DNA from: Acidobacteriota bacterium
GTDB taxonomy: Bacteria; Acidobacteriota; UBA6911; RPQK01; DATIPO01
Direction: 5' to 3'
Assembly (NCBI GenBank): GCA_035471785.1
Contig: DATIPQ010000062.1
Coordinates: 36,923 to 100,922, forward strand
Length of the DNA: 64,000 bases
Part shown: piece after piece, positions 8,390-16,813 of the stretch
How positions within the stretch are numbered: the stretch's first letter is position 1
Layout: each line of letters starts with the position of its first letter
The notes under the pieces: generated by a model
Seen by the model: the letters and a program-made list of their open reading frames with translations, nothing else
Database searches by the model: none
Told to the model about the DNA's origin: nothing
Program-made: the position numbers and the translations under genes

Positions 8390-8814
8390 CTAGTGCTGCC
8401 GGTCATAAGTTCTGAGCCAGGACCACCCTCCGTTTCTTGTCCTGCAGTGGACAGATTCGCCAGCCCCTTCCTCCGCCAAAGGCCAGGGAGGGCGAGGCAA
8501 GGCTTCTGAGGGTCGGCAGCGACCGTGTTGAACGTCGCGCAAAAGCTCCCTGATGAAGGGGAGCCGCTAGCCCAGCGACTGTGTTGAAAGTCAAGTCCGG
8601 GCTCGCTGAAGGCGAGCGATTCGCTAGCCCAGCGACTGTGTTGAAAGTCAAGTCCGGGCTCGCTGAAGGCGAGCGATTCGCCAGCCCAGGGTCAGCCGAG
8701 GCGAGCGCCAGCGAGACGGCGGCGCCACCCTGGGTTTCGGAAGGCAAGGTGCGAACGCTGAAGGCGTGGGATAACGCGACAGGCTGGCTCAAAACTTCTG
8801 ACGCACTGCACTAG
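8390..8814. mobile_element. MITE-like element with 26-bp imperfect terminal inverted repeats
   Basis: A 425-bp non-coding element. Its left end (8390-8415) starts CTAGTGCTGCCGGTCATAAG and its right end (8789-8814) is the imperfect complement, ending ACGCACTGCACTAG. CTAG is at both outer ends and could include the target duplication. Inside are tandem ~57-bp units holding a GCTCGC/GCGAGC hairpin. A short frame at 8581-8814 repeats the peptide KSGLAEGERFASP only because of the tandem units, and I do not regard it as a gene. No transposase is present, so any movement would depend on a protein encoded elsewhere. A lone copy of the left end lies at about 53545-53570. Confidence 0.6.
8518..8687. 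repeat. Three tandem ~57-bp units, two nearly identical
   Basis: Units run 8574-8630 and 8631-8687 (57 bp each, one mismatch: GCTAGCCC versus GCCAGCCC). A diverged copy at 8518-8573 starts AGCGACCGTGTTGAA. Each good unit contains GCTCGC-TGAAG-GCGAGC, a small hairpin. They lie inside the MITE-like element. Confidence 0.8.
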
Positions 8815-8880
8815 TCCCGTCCCATTTCCGCTTGTACCTTGGTCGTCGGATCTTGGAAGTTCGCCGCAGGCGCAAAGGCG

Positions 8881-10056
8881 CTACTCGCTGCCCTCGAGGA
8901 AATGACGGGAGCCCTGGATGGCCACTTCGGTGATCTTCTCGGCTTCCAGCAGTTCCCGGTAAAGAGGCTCGTCGCGCGTCTCGACCGCCACCTTCTTGAA
9001 CTCCTGAATCTGCTTGAGGTAGTCGGGCGCCTTCTTATCCAGCTTCTTCATCACGGCGCGGATCGCATCTTCGGAAGCGGCCTGCCGCTTGTAGGCATCA
9101 TCCACGTTGATGGTGATGCCGTCCATGGCCCGTTCGTAAGCTTGCACGAGTTGGGGAGGAGTGAAGAAGAGCAGGGGATTCTCGGCTTTCTCGCCGCCTT
9201 CCGCTTCGGCCTTGCGGCGCTTCTCTTCCTGCTTACGGTTCTTCTCGATGCGCTTGGCGTCCTCTTTGTCGGACGCCTCGGGGACATACTCCTCGTCCTT
9301 GAGGCGACGGGTGAGTTCCACGATTCGGCTTTCGGCGATGTCGAGGAAAACGTCCACCCTGAACCCCAGGCCCTGATTGAGGCGGATGAGGTCAAATTCC
9401 TCTTCCGTGAACTGATCGCCCCTCACTCCCTGACGTCGGCGCTGGATCGCGCCCTTGAGGGAGGCTCCTGCGGGCGAGCCGCTCAAGGACATCAGCATCG
9501 CTGAGAGTCCGCTTCCCGGCGGAGGCGGCTCAGAGCTGTTGGATCCCTCCTCCGCCTCGGGCTGGAAGGCACGTCCGAAAATGCCCGCCAAGAGCTGCTC
9601 GCGCAGGCGCTCCAGGTCGCGCCTGGCTTCTTGCAGATCCTCTTCCATTTCGTAGGGGAATTGGAACCTCAGGTCCTCGAGGAAAGAAATCAGCTTGCGC
9701 AGCGTGATTTCCAGCTTCTTGGTCTTCTTGGCCCGCCGGTCCTTGGGGAATTGGTCCAGGGTAGGCTCGTGGTAGGCGTACTGGCTGAGGTATCTCATAG
9801 AGGCCAGGGTATCGGACATGCCCTGGTGCTGGCGGTCGCGGGCCTGCTGTTCGAGGATTTCCTCCCAGCGCTCGAAGGCCTTGCGGAAGACCTTCATGCG
9901 CTCCTTGTAACGGGCGTCCTTCTGGTAGTCTCTCCATTCCTTGGAAGAGAGAAGGTTCTGCAGCGGCGGCGCCTCGGGTTGCTCCTGAAACGCCGCCACG
10001 GGGCCGTGCAGCCAAACCGTCAGCAGAAGACAAGCGACCGGAATTCTCATGCCCAT
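8881..10056 (-). CDS. Exported helical protein of unknown function
   Basis: A 391-residue protein with a signal peptide (MGMRIPVACLLLTVWLHGPVAAF, cleavage near residue 23). The mature part is highly charged and helical: SSKEWRDYQKDARYKERMKVFRKAFERWEEILEQQ, a Gly/Ser/Pro-rich hinge near 185-215, and a Lys/Glu-rich coiled-coil stretch around 280-300. I do not recognise the family. ATG 10056 has GGAG four to five bases upstream; ATG 10050 is the alternative. It stands alone between the MITE-like element and the divergently transcribed larC. Confidence 0.7.
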   Translation of the reverse strand: MGMRIPVACLLLTVWLHGPVAAFQEQPEAPPLQNLLSSKEWRDYQKDARYKERMKVFRKAFERWEEILEQQARDRQHQGMSDTLASMRYLSQYAYHEPTLDQFPKDRRAKKTKKLEITLRKLISFLEDLRFQFPYEMEEDLQEARRDLERLREQLLAGIFGRAFQPEAEEGSNSSEPPPPGSGLSAMLMSLSGSPAGASLKGAIQRRRQGVRGDQFTEEEFDLIRLNQGLGFRVDVFLDIAESRIVELTRRLKDEEYVPEASDKEDAKRIEKNRKQEEKRRKAEAEGGEKAENPLLFFTPPQLVQAYERAMDGITINVDDAYKRQAASEDAIRAVMKKLDKKAPDYLKQIQEFKKVAVETRDEPLYRELLEAEKITEVAIQGSRHFLEGSE

Positions 10057-10182
10057 TTTTCTCCAGCAGGTTTCCTGAAAATCATAGCAAAACGCTCGAT
10101 TCGCTGAGGAATTGCGGCCCGCGCTTTCTCCTGGGGAAATGCTATTCTGATAACCTTCGTCGGCTAGCGGAGGTTCAAAAAC

Positions 10183-11400
10183 ATGGCTAAGGTTCTCTAT
10201 TTCGACCCTTTCAACGGCATCAGCGGCGACATGATCCTGGGGGCTCTTCTCGACTTGGGCCTGCCTATGGAACATCTGCGCAGTCAGCTCTCCAAGCTGG
10301 AGATGGAGGAGGAATACGACCTGTCCTCCACCCGCATCGGACGCCAAGGCCTGTTCGGGCAGGATTTCAGAGTGGAAGCCGCCCAGCCCGGCCACCACCA
10401 TCGTCACTACACCCACATCCGGCGCATGATCGAGCAGTCCCGACTCGACGACTGGGTCAAAGAGACCGCGCTGGGCATCTTCAAGCGCTTGGGCGAGGCC
10501 GAGGCCAAGGTGCACGGAAGCACCCTAGAAAAAGTCCATTTCCACGAGGTTGGAGCCGTCGATTCCATCATCGACATCGTGGGCTGCTGCATCGGTTTCC
10601 GTTACTTCCAGGTGGAGCGCTTCTATACCGCCGCCGTCAACCTGGGACATGGGACGGTGCGCTTCTCTCATGGCAATTGGCCCGTGCCCGCGCCCGCCAC
10701 CGCTGAGCTGATGCAGGGACTGGCCGCCTATCCAGGCGAAGTCGAAGCCGAGATGACCACTCCCACGGGTGCCGCCGTGTTGGCCCACCTGGTGGAACGC
10801 GGGCCCATGCCCACCGTACGCCTGGGACGCTCCGGCTACGGAGCGGGCGACCGCCAGTTCGAGCAGGTGCCCAACATGCTGCGCATCATGCTGGCCGATA
10901 CCTTGACCGAGGAAGGTGCCCAAGCGCCGGCCCCCTCCTGCGGCGAGGACCAGGTCATGCTGCTGGAGGCCAATGTCGACGACATGGACGGCCAGCTCTG
11001 CGGGCACTTCATGGGAGTGGCCTTGGAGCAAGGCGCCCTGGACGTCTTCTACACCCCGGTGCAGATGAAAAAGAACCGTCCCGGAGTGCTGCTCTCGCTG
11101 CTCTGCCGGCCTCAGGACGGCGCACGGCTGACCGATCTGCTTCTGCGTGAAACCTCGACGCTGGGGGTCCGCCGCCGCCTGATGGACCGCACTGTGCTGG
11201 AGCGCGAAATCCGCGCCGTGGAAACGCCGTGGGGCCGCGTGCGCGTCAAGATCGCCCGGCGCGGGGAGGAGATCCTCAACATCGCCCCCGAGTTTGAAGA
11301 CCTGCGGCGCCTGGCCCGCCAGCAAGACCTGCCCCTCAAGGTGCTGAGCCGGCGTCTCAGCCGCCTGCTGGATCAAATGGAATCTGAGGCCGGCGAGTGA
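10183..11400 (+). CDS. larC: Nickel-pincer cofactor biosynthesis protein LarC
   Basis: Nickel insertase of 405 residues that loads Ni into the pyridinium-bisthiocarboxylate mononucleotide to give the pincer cofactor of lactate racemase-type enzymes. Typical features: the start YFDPFNGISGDMILGALLDLG, a His-rich segment (GHHHRHYTHIRRMIE, about 70-84), KVHFHEVGAVDSIIDIVG, TTPTGAA, and the C-terminal EANVDDMDGQLCG plus VFYTPVQMKKNRPGVLLS. In Lactobacillus LarC is made by frameshift from two frames; here it is one continuous frame. GGAGG lies nine bases before the ATG. No larA, larB or larE lies in the window. Confidence 0.92.
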   Translation: MAKVLYFDPFNGISGDMILGALLDLGLPMEHLRSQLSKLEMEEEYDLSSTRIGRQGLFGQDFRVEAAQPGHHHRHYTHIRRMIEQSRLDDWVKETALGIFKRLGEAEAKVHGSTLEKVHFHEVGAVDSIIDIVGCCIGFRYFQVERFYTAAVNLGHGTVRFSHGNWPVPAPATAELMQGLAAYPGEVEAEMTTPTGAAVLAHLVERGPMPTVRLGRSGYGAGDRQFEQVPNMLRIMLADTLTEEGAQAPAPSCGEDQVMLLEANVDDMDGQLCGHFMGVALEQGALDVFYTPVQMKKNRPGVLLSLLCRPQDGARLTDLLLRETSTLGVRRRLMDRTVLEREIRAVETPWGRVRVKIARRGEEILNIAPEFEDLRRLARQQDLPLKVLSRRLSRLLDQMESEAGE

Positions 11401-11410
11401 GGAGCAAGCC

Positions 11411-12196
11411 ATGTGGATCGACTCGCACTGCCATCTCGACTTCCCCGACCTCAAGGACCACCTGCCCGAGGTGCTCGACAACGCCCGACGCGCCCAGGTC
11501 GACCGCATCCTCACAGTGGGTTGCGTAGCCCATTCGCCCGGCGTCTGCGAGTCCGTCACAGGACTGGCCGAGAGCTATCCCGAGATGGTGGTGGCCTCCT
11601 TGGGGGTGCACCCTCATGATGCCTCCAAGTGGGATCCGTCGGTGGGCCAACAGATCCTCCCCTTCATGGACCATCCCAGGGTGGTCGCCTGGGGCGAAAT
11701 CGGCCTCGACTACTACTACGACAATGCTCCCCGGCAGGTCCAGCAGGAGGCCTTTCGCGCCCAGATTCGGCTGGCGCGAAGCGTCTCCAAGCCCATCATC
11801 ATCCACAGCCGGGACGCCGAGGAGGACACCTGCCGCATCCTGCGGGAGGAGTACGGCGGGGACGACCAAGGGCCCCGCGGCGTGCTGCACTGTTTCAGCA
11901 GCCGTTGGGAACTGGCCGAGTGCGGGCTGGAACTGGGGTTCTATCTGGGGTTCGGCGGAATGCTGACCTTCAACAAAGCCGCCAACGTGCGCGATGTGGC
12001 CCGAAGGGCTCCGCTCGATCGCTTGCTGGTCGAAACCGATGCGCCCTATCTGGCTCCCGTCCCTCATCGCGGCAAGACCAATCAGCCCGCCTATGTGGCC
12101 CTCGCGGGCGAGAAACTGGCCGAGGTGCGCGGCCTCTCCTCTGGGCAAACAGCCTCCGCCACCAGCGGCAATTTCCGGACGCTCTTTCAGGTATGA
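11411..12196 (+). CDS. TatD family metal-dependent hydrolase
   Basis: TIM-barrel metal-dependent deoxyribonuclease of the TatD/YcfH type, 261 residues. The metal-binding residues are visible: DSHCHLDF at the start, Glu in WGEIGLDYYYD, His in IIIHSRDAEED, His in VLHCFSS and Asp in LLVETDAPYLAP. The final TNQPAYVALAGEKLAEVRG is the typical substrate-side helix. It starts ten bases after larC with GAGGAGC upstream, so the two are probably co-transcribed. Confidence 0.92.
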   Translation: MWIDSHCHLDFPDLKDHLPEVLDNARRAQVDRILTVGCVAHSPGVCESVTGLAESYPEMVVASLGVHPHDASKWDPSVGQQILPFMDHPRVVAWGEIGLDYYYDNAPRQVQQEAFRAQIRLARSVSKPIIIHSRDAEEDTCRILREEYGGDDQGPRGVLHCFSSRWELAECGLELGFYLGFGGMLTFNKAANVRDVARRAPLDRLLVETDAPYLAPVPHRGKTNQPAYVALAGEKLAEVRGLSSGQTASATSGNFRTLFQV

Positions 12197-12203
12197 GCTG
12201 GCA

Positions 12204-12232
12204 TTCAAGCTCGCCTACCGTCGTGGTATAGT
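12204..12232 (+). promoter_or_regulatory. Candidate promoter for the polyprenyl synthase gene
   Basis: TTCAAG (12204-12209), 17 bases, TATAGT (12227-12232). The -10 lies 12 bases before the ATG, leaving a leader of about six bases, and no Shine-Dalgarno is seen before this gene. Confidence 0.4.
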
Positions 12233-12244
12233 ACGCGGGCGATC

Positions 12245-13246
12245 ATGAAAGCAGCAGCGGCCCCTTCTGAATTCTCCATCGATGACATTTTCAAGCTCGT
12301 CCAACCGGAATTGGCCGACGTTGAAGTGGGGCTGCGCGACCGGGTCCGTTCGGCGGTTCCGGTGGTGGAGGAGATCAACCGCTACATCCACGACAGCGGA
12401 GGCAAGCGCATGCGGCCCACGCTGTCGCTGCTGACCTCCAAGATGTGCGGCTACAACGGTCCCGCGGTCATTCACATAGGCGTGATTCTGGAACTGATTC
12501 ACGTCGCCACCCTGGTCCACGACGACATCATCGACAATTCCAAGATGCGCCGCGGACGGCCCGCCGTGCACACCCAATGGGGCAACACCTGCACGGTCCT
12601 TATGGGCGATTGGCTCTACATGACCTGCTTCTACCTGGCCCTCGACCTGCAGGAGATGCGCTACCTGGAGATCCTCATCAACATCACCCGCAAGCTGGTG
12701 GAAGGCGAGTTGATGCAACTGGACCACAACGGCAACCTCGACATCACCCGCGACGAACAGTTGGCCATCTGCATGCGCAAGACGGCCTATCTTTTCGCGG
12801 GGTGCTGCAAGCTCTCGGCCATCGTGGCCGACAAGGGCCCGGAAGCCGAACTCAACCTGTGGAATTTCGGCCAGTACCTGGGCATGGCTTTTCAGTTGAT
12901 CGACGACCTGCTCGACTACACCTCGACCCAGGCCCAAATGGGCAAGCCCAACCTGAAGGACCTGGAGGAGGGCAAGGTCACTTTGCCCGTCATCTACCTG
13001 CTGCAAAGGGCCAGGCGCGAGGACGCCGAGGAAGTGCGCCAGGTGGTGCGCAACGCCGACTACACCAACGCCAACAAGCGCCGCATCATCGAGTTGGCCG
13101 AGGAATACAACACCCTCAGGGACGTCCGCCGCGAAGCCACCGAGTACGCCGACAAGGCCCGCAAGTGCCTCATGACCTTCCCCGACAGCCCCTACCGCCA
13201 AGCCCTCCTGAACCTCACCCAATTCGTCCTCGACCGCAAGAAATAG
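12245..13246 (+). CDS. Polyprenyl (all-trans) diphosphate synthase
   Basis: Isoprenyl diphosphate synthase of 333 residues that extends farnesyl or geranylgeranyl diphosphate with IPP units, usually for the quinone side chain. The first Asp-rich motif is LVHDDIIDNSKMRRGRPAVH and the second is QLIDDLLDYTS; GGKRMRPTLSLL and the downstream LKDLEEGKVTLPVIYLL are also typical. The residues just before the first motif (ILELIHVATL) are small, as in IspB/HepT-type medium-long-chain synthases; product length cannot be read. The start ATG 12245 has no clear ribosome binding site. Confidence 0.9.
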   Translation: MKAAAAPSEFSIDDIFKLVQPELADVEVGLRDRVRSAVPVVEEINRYIHDSGGKRMRPTLSLLTSKMCGYNGPAVIHIGVILELIHVATLVHDDIIDNSKMRRGRPAVHTQWGNTCTVLMGDWLYMTCFYLALDLQEMRYLEILINITRKLVEGELMQLDHNGNLDITRDEQLAICMRKTAYLFAGCCKLSAIVADKGPEAELNLWNFGQYLGMAFQLIDDLLDYTSTQAQMGKPNLKDLEEGKVTLPVIYLLQRARREDAEEVRQVVRNADYTNANKRRIIELAEEYNTLRDVRREATEYADKARKCLMTFPDSPYRQALLNLTQFVLDRKK

Positions 13247-13264
13247 GAGCCTGGGCTTTTGCCC

Positions 13265-13320
13265 GGCGATAGGGTCAAGTGCGATTGGCGATATGCGAAG
13301 TTCGAAGTTTGCCTATCGCC
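13265..13320. terminator. Inverted repeat between convergent genes
   Basis: GGCGATAGG (13265-13273) and CCTATCGCC (13312-13320) are perfectly complementary and separated by 38 bases containing TTCGAAG repeats. It sits between the convergent polyprenyl synthase and PBP genes and overlaps the PBP stop codon. There is no T run, so termination is only a guess. Confidence 0.3.
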
Positions 13321-15784
13321 CGCTGCTGTTTCTCTTGTCAGGCGGCGGAGGCGGGGGGATTTCTTCTACTTCTATGCCGGAGGGGAGGACGCGGCGCTTT
13401 TTGCGGGGAGTGGGCGTGATGGGTTCCCCTTCCTGGTCTTGCGGGATGGGGCTGGCGGCGTATTCGATGTCGCGGGGGTCGACGTCGTAGGCGATGTGGA
13501 AGTTCTCGGCCGGCAGCTTGTCGTCGATGCGCTGATAGAAATCGATGCAGATAGGCAGGGCCAGGGTGGAGCCGTAGACCTTCTTGCCCAGAGTCTTCTT
13601 CTCGTCGTGGCCCACCCACACGCCGGCCGTCACCTGGGGCGTGATGCCCACGAACCAACTGTCGGTGTAGTCGTCGGTAGTGCCCGTCTTGCCCGCGATG
13701 GGACGCCCCAGTACCAGGGCGCGCCGGGCCGTTCCGCGAGGCTGCGTGACCACGCCGCGCAGCATGAAAAGCATCTTGTCGGCCACATCCTCGCTGACCA
13801 CGTCCTCGACCTGAATGCGGTGCTCCTCCTTGAGGGTGCCTTCGTAGTCTTCCACGCCCTCGATGAGGAAGGGAGTGGCCCTGAAACCCTGGTTGGGAAA
13901 GACCGAGAGGGCCGAAGTGATCTCCTGCAGCGTCACTTCGCCGGCTCCGATGGCGACCGGAAGGAAAGGCGGCATGTTGCGCCGGATGCCGAAGCGCTTG
14001 GCCACCGCCACCACCTTCTCCATGCCCAGCTTCTGAGCCAGCCGCAGGGTGGGGATGTTGCGCGATTCACCGAAGGCCTGATAGAGGGTGAGGACGCCTT
14101 TGTAGAGTCCGTCCGAGTTGCCGGGCTCGTAAGGCCGCCCCAGGCCGTCCAGAAACTTGACCGGCTCGTCCAGTTCGGTCTCCAAGGGAGTGCGTCCGTT
14201 TTCGAATGCCGTCACGTAGGTGAAGGGCTTGAAGACCGAGCCCGGTTGGCGCAGGGCCTGAGTGGCCCGGTTGAACTCGCTGTATTGATAGTCGTATCCG
14301 CCCACCATGGCGCGGATGGCGCCGGTCCTGTTGTCGAGCACGATCATGGCGCCCTGGACTTCGGGTATGCGGTCCAGAGAGGCCTTGATGGTGCGGGCGG
14401 CACGGTCGATCTCCTTGAGCCTGAAGAGAGCGACATCGCCCTTCTTGAGCGCCTCGTCCACCTTTTTCCTGTCCGTCCAGGCGATGTCTTCGGGAGTGAT
14501 TTCGGCCAGGTAGCTGCCGATCCTGACTTTGGCCCTGTCGGCTCCGGCTTCCAGCACCAGGCCATGGACCAGCATGTCGCGGTAGAAGATGAGGCGCCAT
14601 TCGGGATGGCGGTATTCTTCCAGGTTGCCGCCCTGGTCGAGAATGTTGAGCGGTGCGCCTTCCCAGTCACGGCGTTCTTTGTCGAAGGCCTCCAGGCCGG
14701 CCCGCACGGCTTCTTGAGCGGCCTGCTGCATGTCGTAGTCGATGGTGGTGTGGATGCGCAGGCCCTCGTTCCAGATGTTTTCGGTGTTGTATCCCATTTC
14801 GGAAAGGCGCTGTCGCACCGCCTCCACCGCGTAGGGAGCGATCCCGGGGTCTTGCTTGCGAACGTCCAGGGTGATGGGCTCCTGCCGGGCCTCCTCCATC
14901 TGCTGGACATCGATCATGCCTTCGGCCCGCATCCGCCCCAGCACGATGTTGCGGCGCGCCGCGGCCCTTTCCATGGAATTGATGGGCGAGTAGCGGGGAG
15001 GACTTTGGATCAGACCTGCCAGCAAGGCCGATTCGGCCAGCGTCAACTCGTCCAGCCCCTTGCTGAAGTAAAAATCGGCCGCCGTCGCGATGCCGTAGAT
15101 GCCGTGGCCCATGTAGATCTGATTGAAGTAAAAGGTGAGGATCTGTTCCTTGGAATAGTTCTTCTCGATCTCCACTGCGTAGAGCGCGTCCTTGATCTTG
15201 CGCTCGTAGGTGCGCTCGTAGCTGGTCAAACGCAGCTTTGAAAGCTGCATGGTGAGAGTCGAGGCTCCCTTTCGTTCCCAGTTGATGATGTTGTTGACGA
15301 CGGTGGCCAGCACGCGCTGAAAGTCGATTCCGGCGTGCTCGAAGAAATCGGCGTCCTCGATGGCAAGAACGGCATCCTTCATTTGCTCGGGGATGTCCTG
15401 GTAGCGGATGAGGATGCGCTTTTCCAGCGCCAGTTGGCCGATCACGCGCCCGTCGGCGCTGTAGATCTCGGTGACGGTTCCGGGGCGGATGTCGCCCAGT
15501 TCGTCGACGCGCGGCAGGTCGAGGGCGTAGCCGAAGACCATCCCCGCCAGTCCTCCCAGCAGCATGGCCGCCACCACGGCCAGGGCATAGAAGGCCCAAA
15601 AGACTTTTCCGCCCTGGTCCAGGCGCAGCAGAACCCTGGGCGACCATCCGTTCTCGCCCGCTGGCGCCGACTGGCCCTGGCGGCCCCCGGCCTCCGCTCC
15701 CTCCAGCGAGCGCAAACGCTGCAGCAGGGCCTTGGGCGACCATGGGTTTTCGGCTTTGTCCCTGGGTGAATCGTGCTTGCTCAT
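13313..15784 (-). CDS. Class A penicillin-binding protein (PBP1A-type)
   Basis: Bifunctional peptidoglycan glycosyltransferase/transpeptidase, 823 residues. A cytoplasmic tail (1-60) precedes a single membrane anchor (about 62-88). The GT51 domain has the catalytic Glu143 in AIEDADFFEHAGIDF and the RKGASTLTMQL motif. An OB-like insert (about 395-460) is typical of PBP1A. The transpeptidase motifs are all present: Ser516 in GSVFKPFTY, SRN (574-576) and KTGT (699-702). It ends in a Pro-rich tail (IPPPPPPDKR). A second class A enzyme lies at 38963-41266. It is transcribed alone. Confidence 0.93.
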   Translation of the reverse strand: MSKHDSPRDKAENPWSPKALLQRLRSLEGAEAGGRQGQSAPAGENGWSPRVLLRLDQGGKVFWAFYALAVVAAMLLGGLAGMVFGYALDLPRVDELGDIRPGTVTEIYSADGRVIGQLALEKRILIRYQDIPEQMKDAVLAIEDADFFEHAGIDFQRVLATVVNNIINWERKGASTLTMQLSKLRLTSYERTYERKIKDALYAVEIEKNYSKEQILTFYFNQIYMGHGIYGIATAADFYFSKGLDELTLAESALLAGLIQSPPRYSPINSMERAAARRNIVLGRMRAEGMIDVQQMEEARQEPITLDVRKQDPGIAPYAVEAVRQRLSEMGYNTENIWNEGLRIHTTIDYDMQQAAQEAVRAGLEAFDKERRDWEGAPLNILDQGGNLEEYRHPEWRLIFYRDMLVHGLVLEAGADRAKVRIGSYLAEITPEDIAWTDRKKVDEALKKGDVALFRLKEIDRAARTIKASLDRIPEVQGAMIVLDNRTGAIRAMVGGYDYQYSEFNRATQALRQPGSVFKPFTYVTAFENGRTPLETELDEPVKFLDGLGRPYEPGNSDGLYKGVLTLYQAFGESRNIPTLRLAQKLGMEKVVAVAKRFGIRRNMPPFLPVAIGAGEVTLQEITSALSVFPNQGFRATPFLIEGVEDYEGTLKEEHRIQVEDVVSEDVADKMLFMLRGVVTQPRGTARRALVLGRPIAGKTGTTDDYTDSWFVGITPQVTAGVWVGHDEKKTLGKKVYGSTLALPICIDFYQRIDDKLPAENFHIAYDVDPRDIEYAASPIPQDQEGEPITPTPRKKRRVLPSGIEVEEIPPPPPPDKRNSSGR

Positions 15785-15911
15785 ATCCCCGTCGTATTGG
15801 CGGCTTTCCGCTTCATTGTACTGTAGAGGCCCGTCGCCCGAGAAAGTTCCGCCCCGTCACTTTGCGATTTTCATCACCAAATCAGCGCCGGCCTTCGGCT
15901 AAGATGGAAGA

Positions 15912-16229
15912 ATGATGAAGAAAGCATTCGTGTCGTTTGTGTTGCTGGCGGCGCTGTCGGGGCTGGTCTTCCCAGCCCAGGATGACGTCATGCGCATCCC
16001 TGGCGATGCCCGGCAGGTGGGTGAACTGCTCTCCGACACCTATTCCGGCGAGACCATCTTGCTGGTAAAGATCTCCAGCGAGATCGAGCTTGACGCCGCT
16101 CTCTGGGTTCAGGCCCGCGACGGATCCTGGGCCGAGCGGGTCGAGCCGGCTCACGTCTTCGGCAGCTACGTGGTCATTAAGAAGAAGCTCAAGAACGAGT
16201 ACCTCATCGGGTCGCGGCTCTACCAGTGA
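15912..16229 (+). CDS. Small exported protein, function unknown
   Basis: A 105-residue protein with a signal peptide (MMKKAFVSFVLLAALSGLVFPAQ, cleavage near 21-22). The mature ~83 residues look like a small beta-rich domain (SGETILLVKISSEIELDAALWVQARDG, VFGSYVVIKKKLKNEYLIGSRLY). No family recognised. ATG 15912 is preceded by a TAAGAT box and by GGAAG. It faces greA, with a hairpin between them. Confidence 0.6.
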   Translation: MMKKAFVSFVLLAALSGLVFPAQDDVMRIPGDARQVGELLSDTYSGETILLVKISSEIELDAALWVQARDGSWAERVEPAHVFGSYVVIKKKLKNEYLIGSRLYQ

Positions 16230-16237
16230 TCTCCTCG

Positions 16238-16259
16238 AGGAGGGAGAAACAACCCTCCT
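16238..16259. terminator. Bidirectional hairpin between the small exported protein and greA
   Basis: AGGAGGG (16238-16244) pairs with CCCTCCT (16253-16259) around an eight-base loop. It follows the stop of the plus-strand gene by eight bases and lies about 56 bases past the greA stop. No long T run is present. Confidence 0.45.
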
Positions 16260-16315
16260 TGGCCAGGGCTATGGACGGCAGGCCCTCCTGATTCCTCGCC
16301 GAGGCGCCGCTGGGT

Positions 16316-16813
16316 TCATTCCTCGGGCTCCTTTTCAAGCGTAGCCTGAGCTTTGTCATGGATGGTAGTGAGGCTGAGGATCTCGCAGTTGCGGACGCCT
16401 CGGGGAGTGCGGATGCGGACTTCGTCGTCGACCTGACAGCCCATCAGCGCCCGTCCGATGGGTGAGGTGGTGGAGACCTTGCCCTGGGCCACGTCGGATT
16501 CCTCGCTGGAAACCAGGTGGTAGGTGAATTCCTCTTCCCTGTCGATGTCGTAGAGAACCACCGTGGACCCATAAGAGGCCCGGTCGGTGGGGATCTTGTC
16601 CAAGTTGACCATGGAAAGCTTGGAGAGCCTCTGCTGCAACTGAGCCAGTTTGGCTTGGACGTAGCTCTGCCGTTCCTTGGCCGTTTGGTATTCGGCGTTT
16701 TCACGCAGGTCGCCCATTTCGATGGCCTTCTTCAAAGCCTTGGGCAACTCCTCTCGAAGTTCCTTCTCAAGAATCTTGATTTCCTGCTTAAGTTTCTCTT
16801 GAACGTCTTTCAA
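16316..16813 (-). CDS. greA: Transcription elongation factor GreA
   Basis: Coiled-coil plus FKBP-like protein of 165 residues that stimulates RNA polymerase to cleave backtracked transcripts. The N-terminal hairpin tip carries the acidic residues (IEMGDLRENAEYQTAKERQ), and the C-terminal domain reads IVTTSPIGRALMG-like (KVSTTSPIGRALMGCQVDDEVRIRTPRG). I place the start at the TTG at 16813 because its TTG overlaps the nuoN stop codon (TTGA) and gives a GreA-like length. The open frame runs far upstream inside nuoN without relevance. Translation is probably coupled to nuoN, an unusual pairing. Confidence 0.88.
   Translation of the reverse strand: MKDVQEKLKQEIKILEKELREELPKALKKAIEMGDLRENAEYQTAKERQSYVQAKLAQLQQRLSKLSMVNLDKIPTDRASYGSTVVLYDIDREEEFTYHLVSSEESDVAQGKVSTTSPIGRALMGCQVDDEVRIRTPRGVRNCEILSLTTIHDKAQATLEKEPEE

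Noticed and set aside
8581-8814. Short frame encoding a repeated peptide KSGLAEGERFASP
   Set aside because: The repeat comes from 57-bp tandem DNA units (57 is a multiple of three) inside the MITE-like element; no ribosome binding site.
12215-13222. Long minus-strand frame opposite the polyprenyl synthase gene
   Set aside because: Its translation has no recognisable domain and is the GC-rich shadow of a clearly coding plus-strand gene.
13259-15241. Long plus-strand frame opposite the class A PBP gene
   Set aside because: The opposite strand carries all PBP catalytic motifs; this frame shows only shadow composition.
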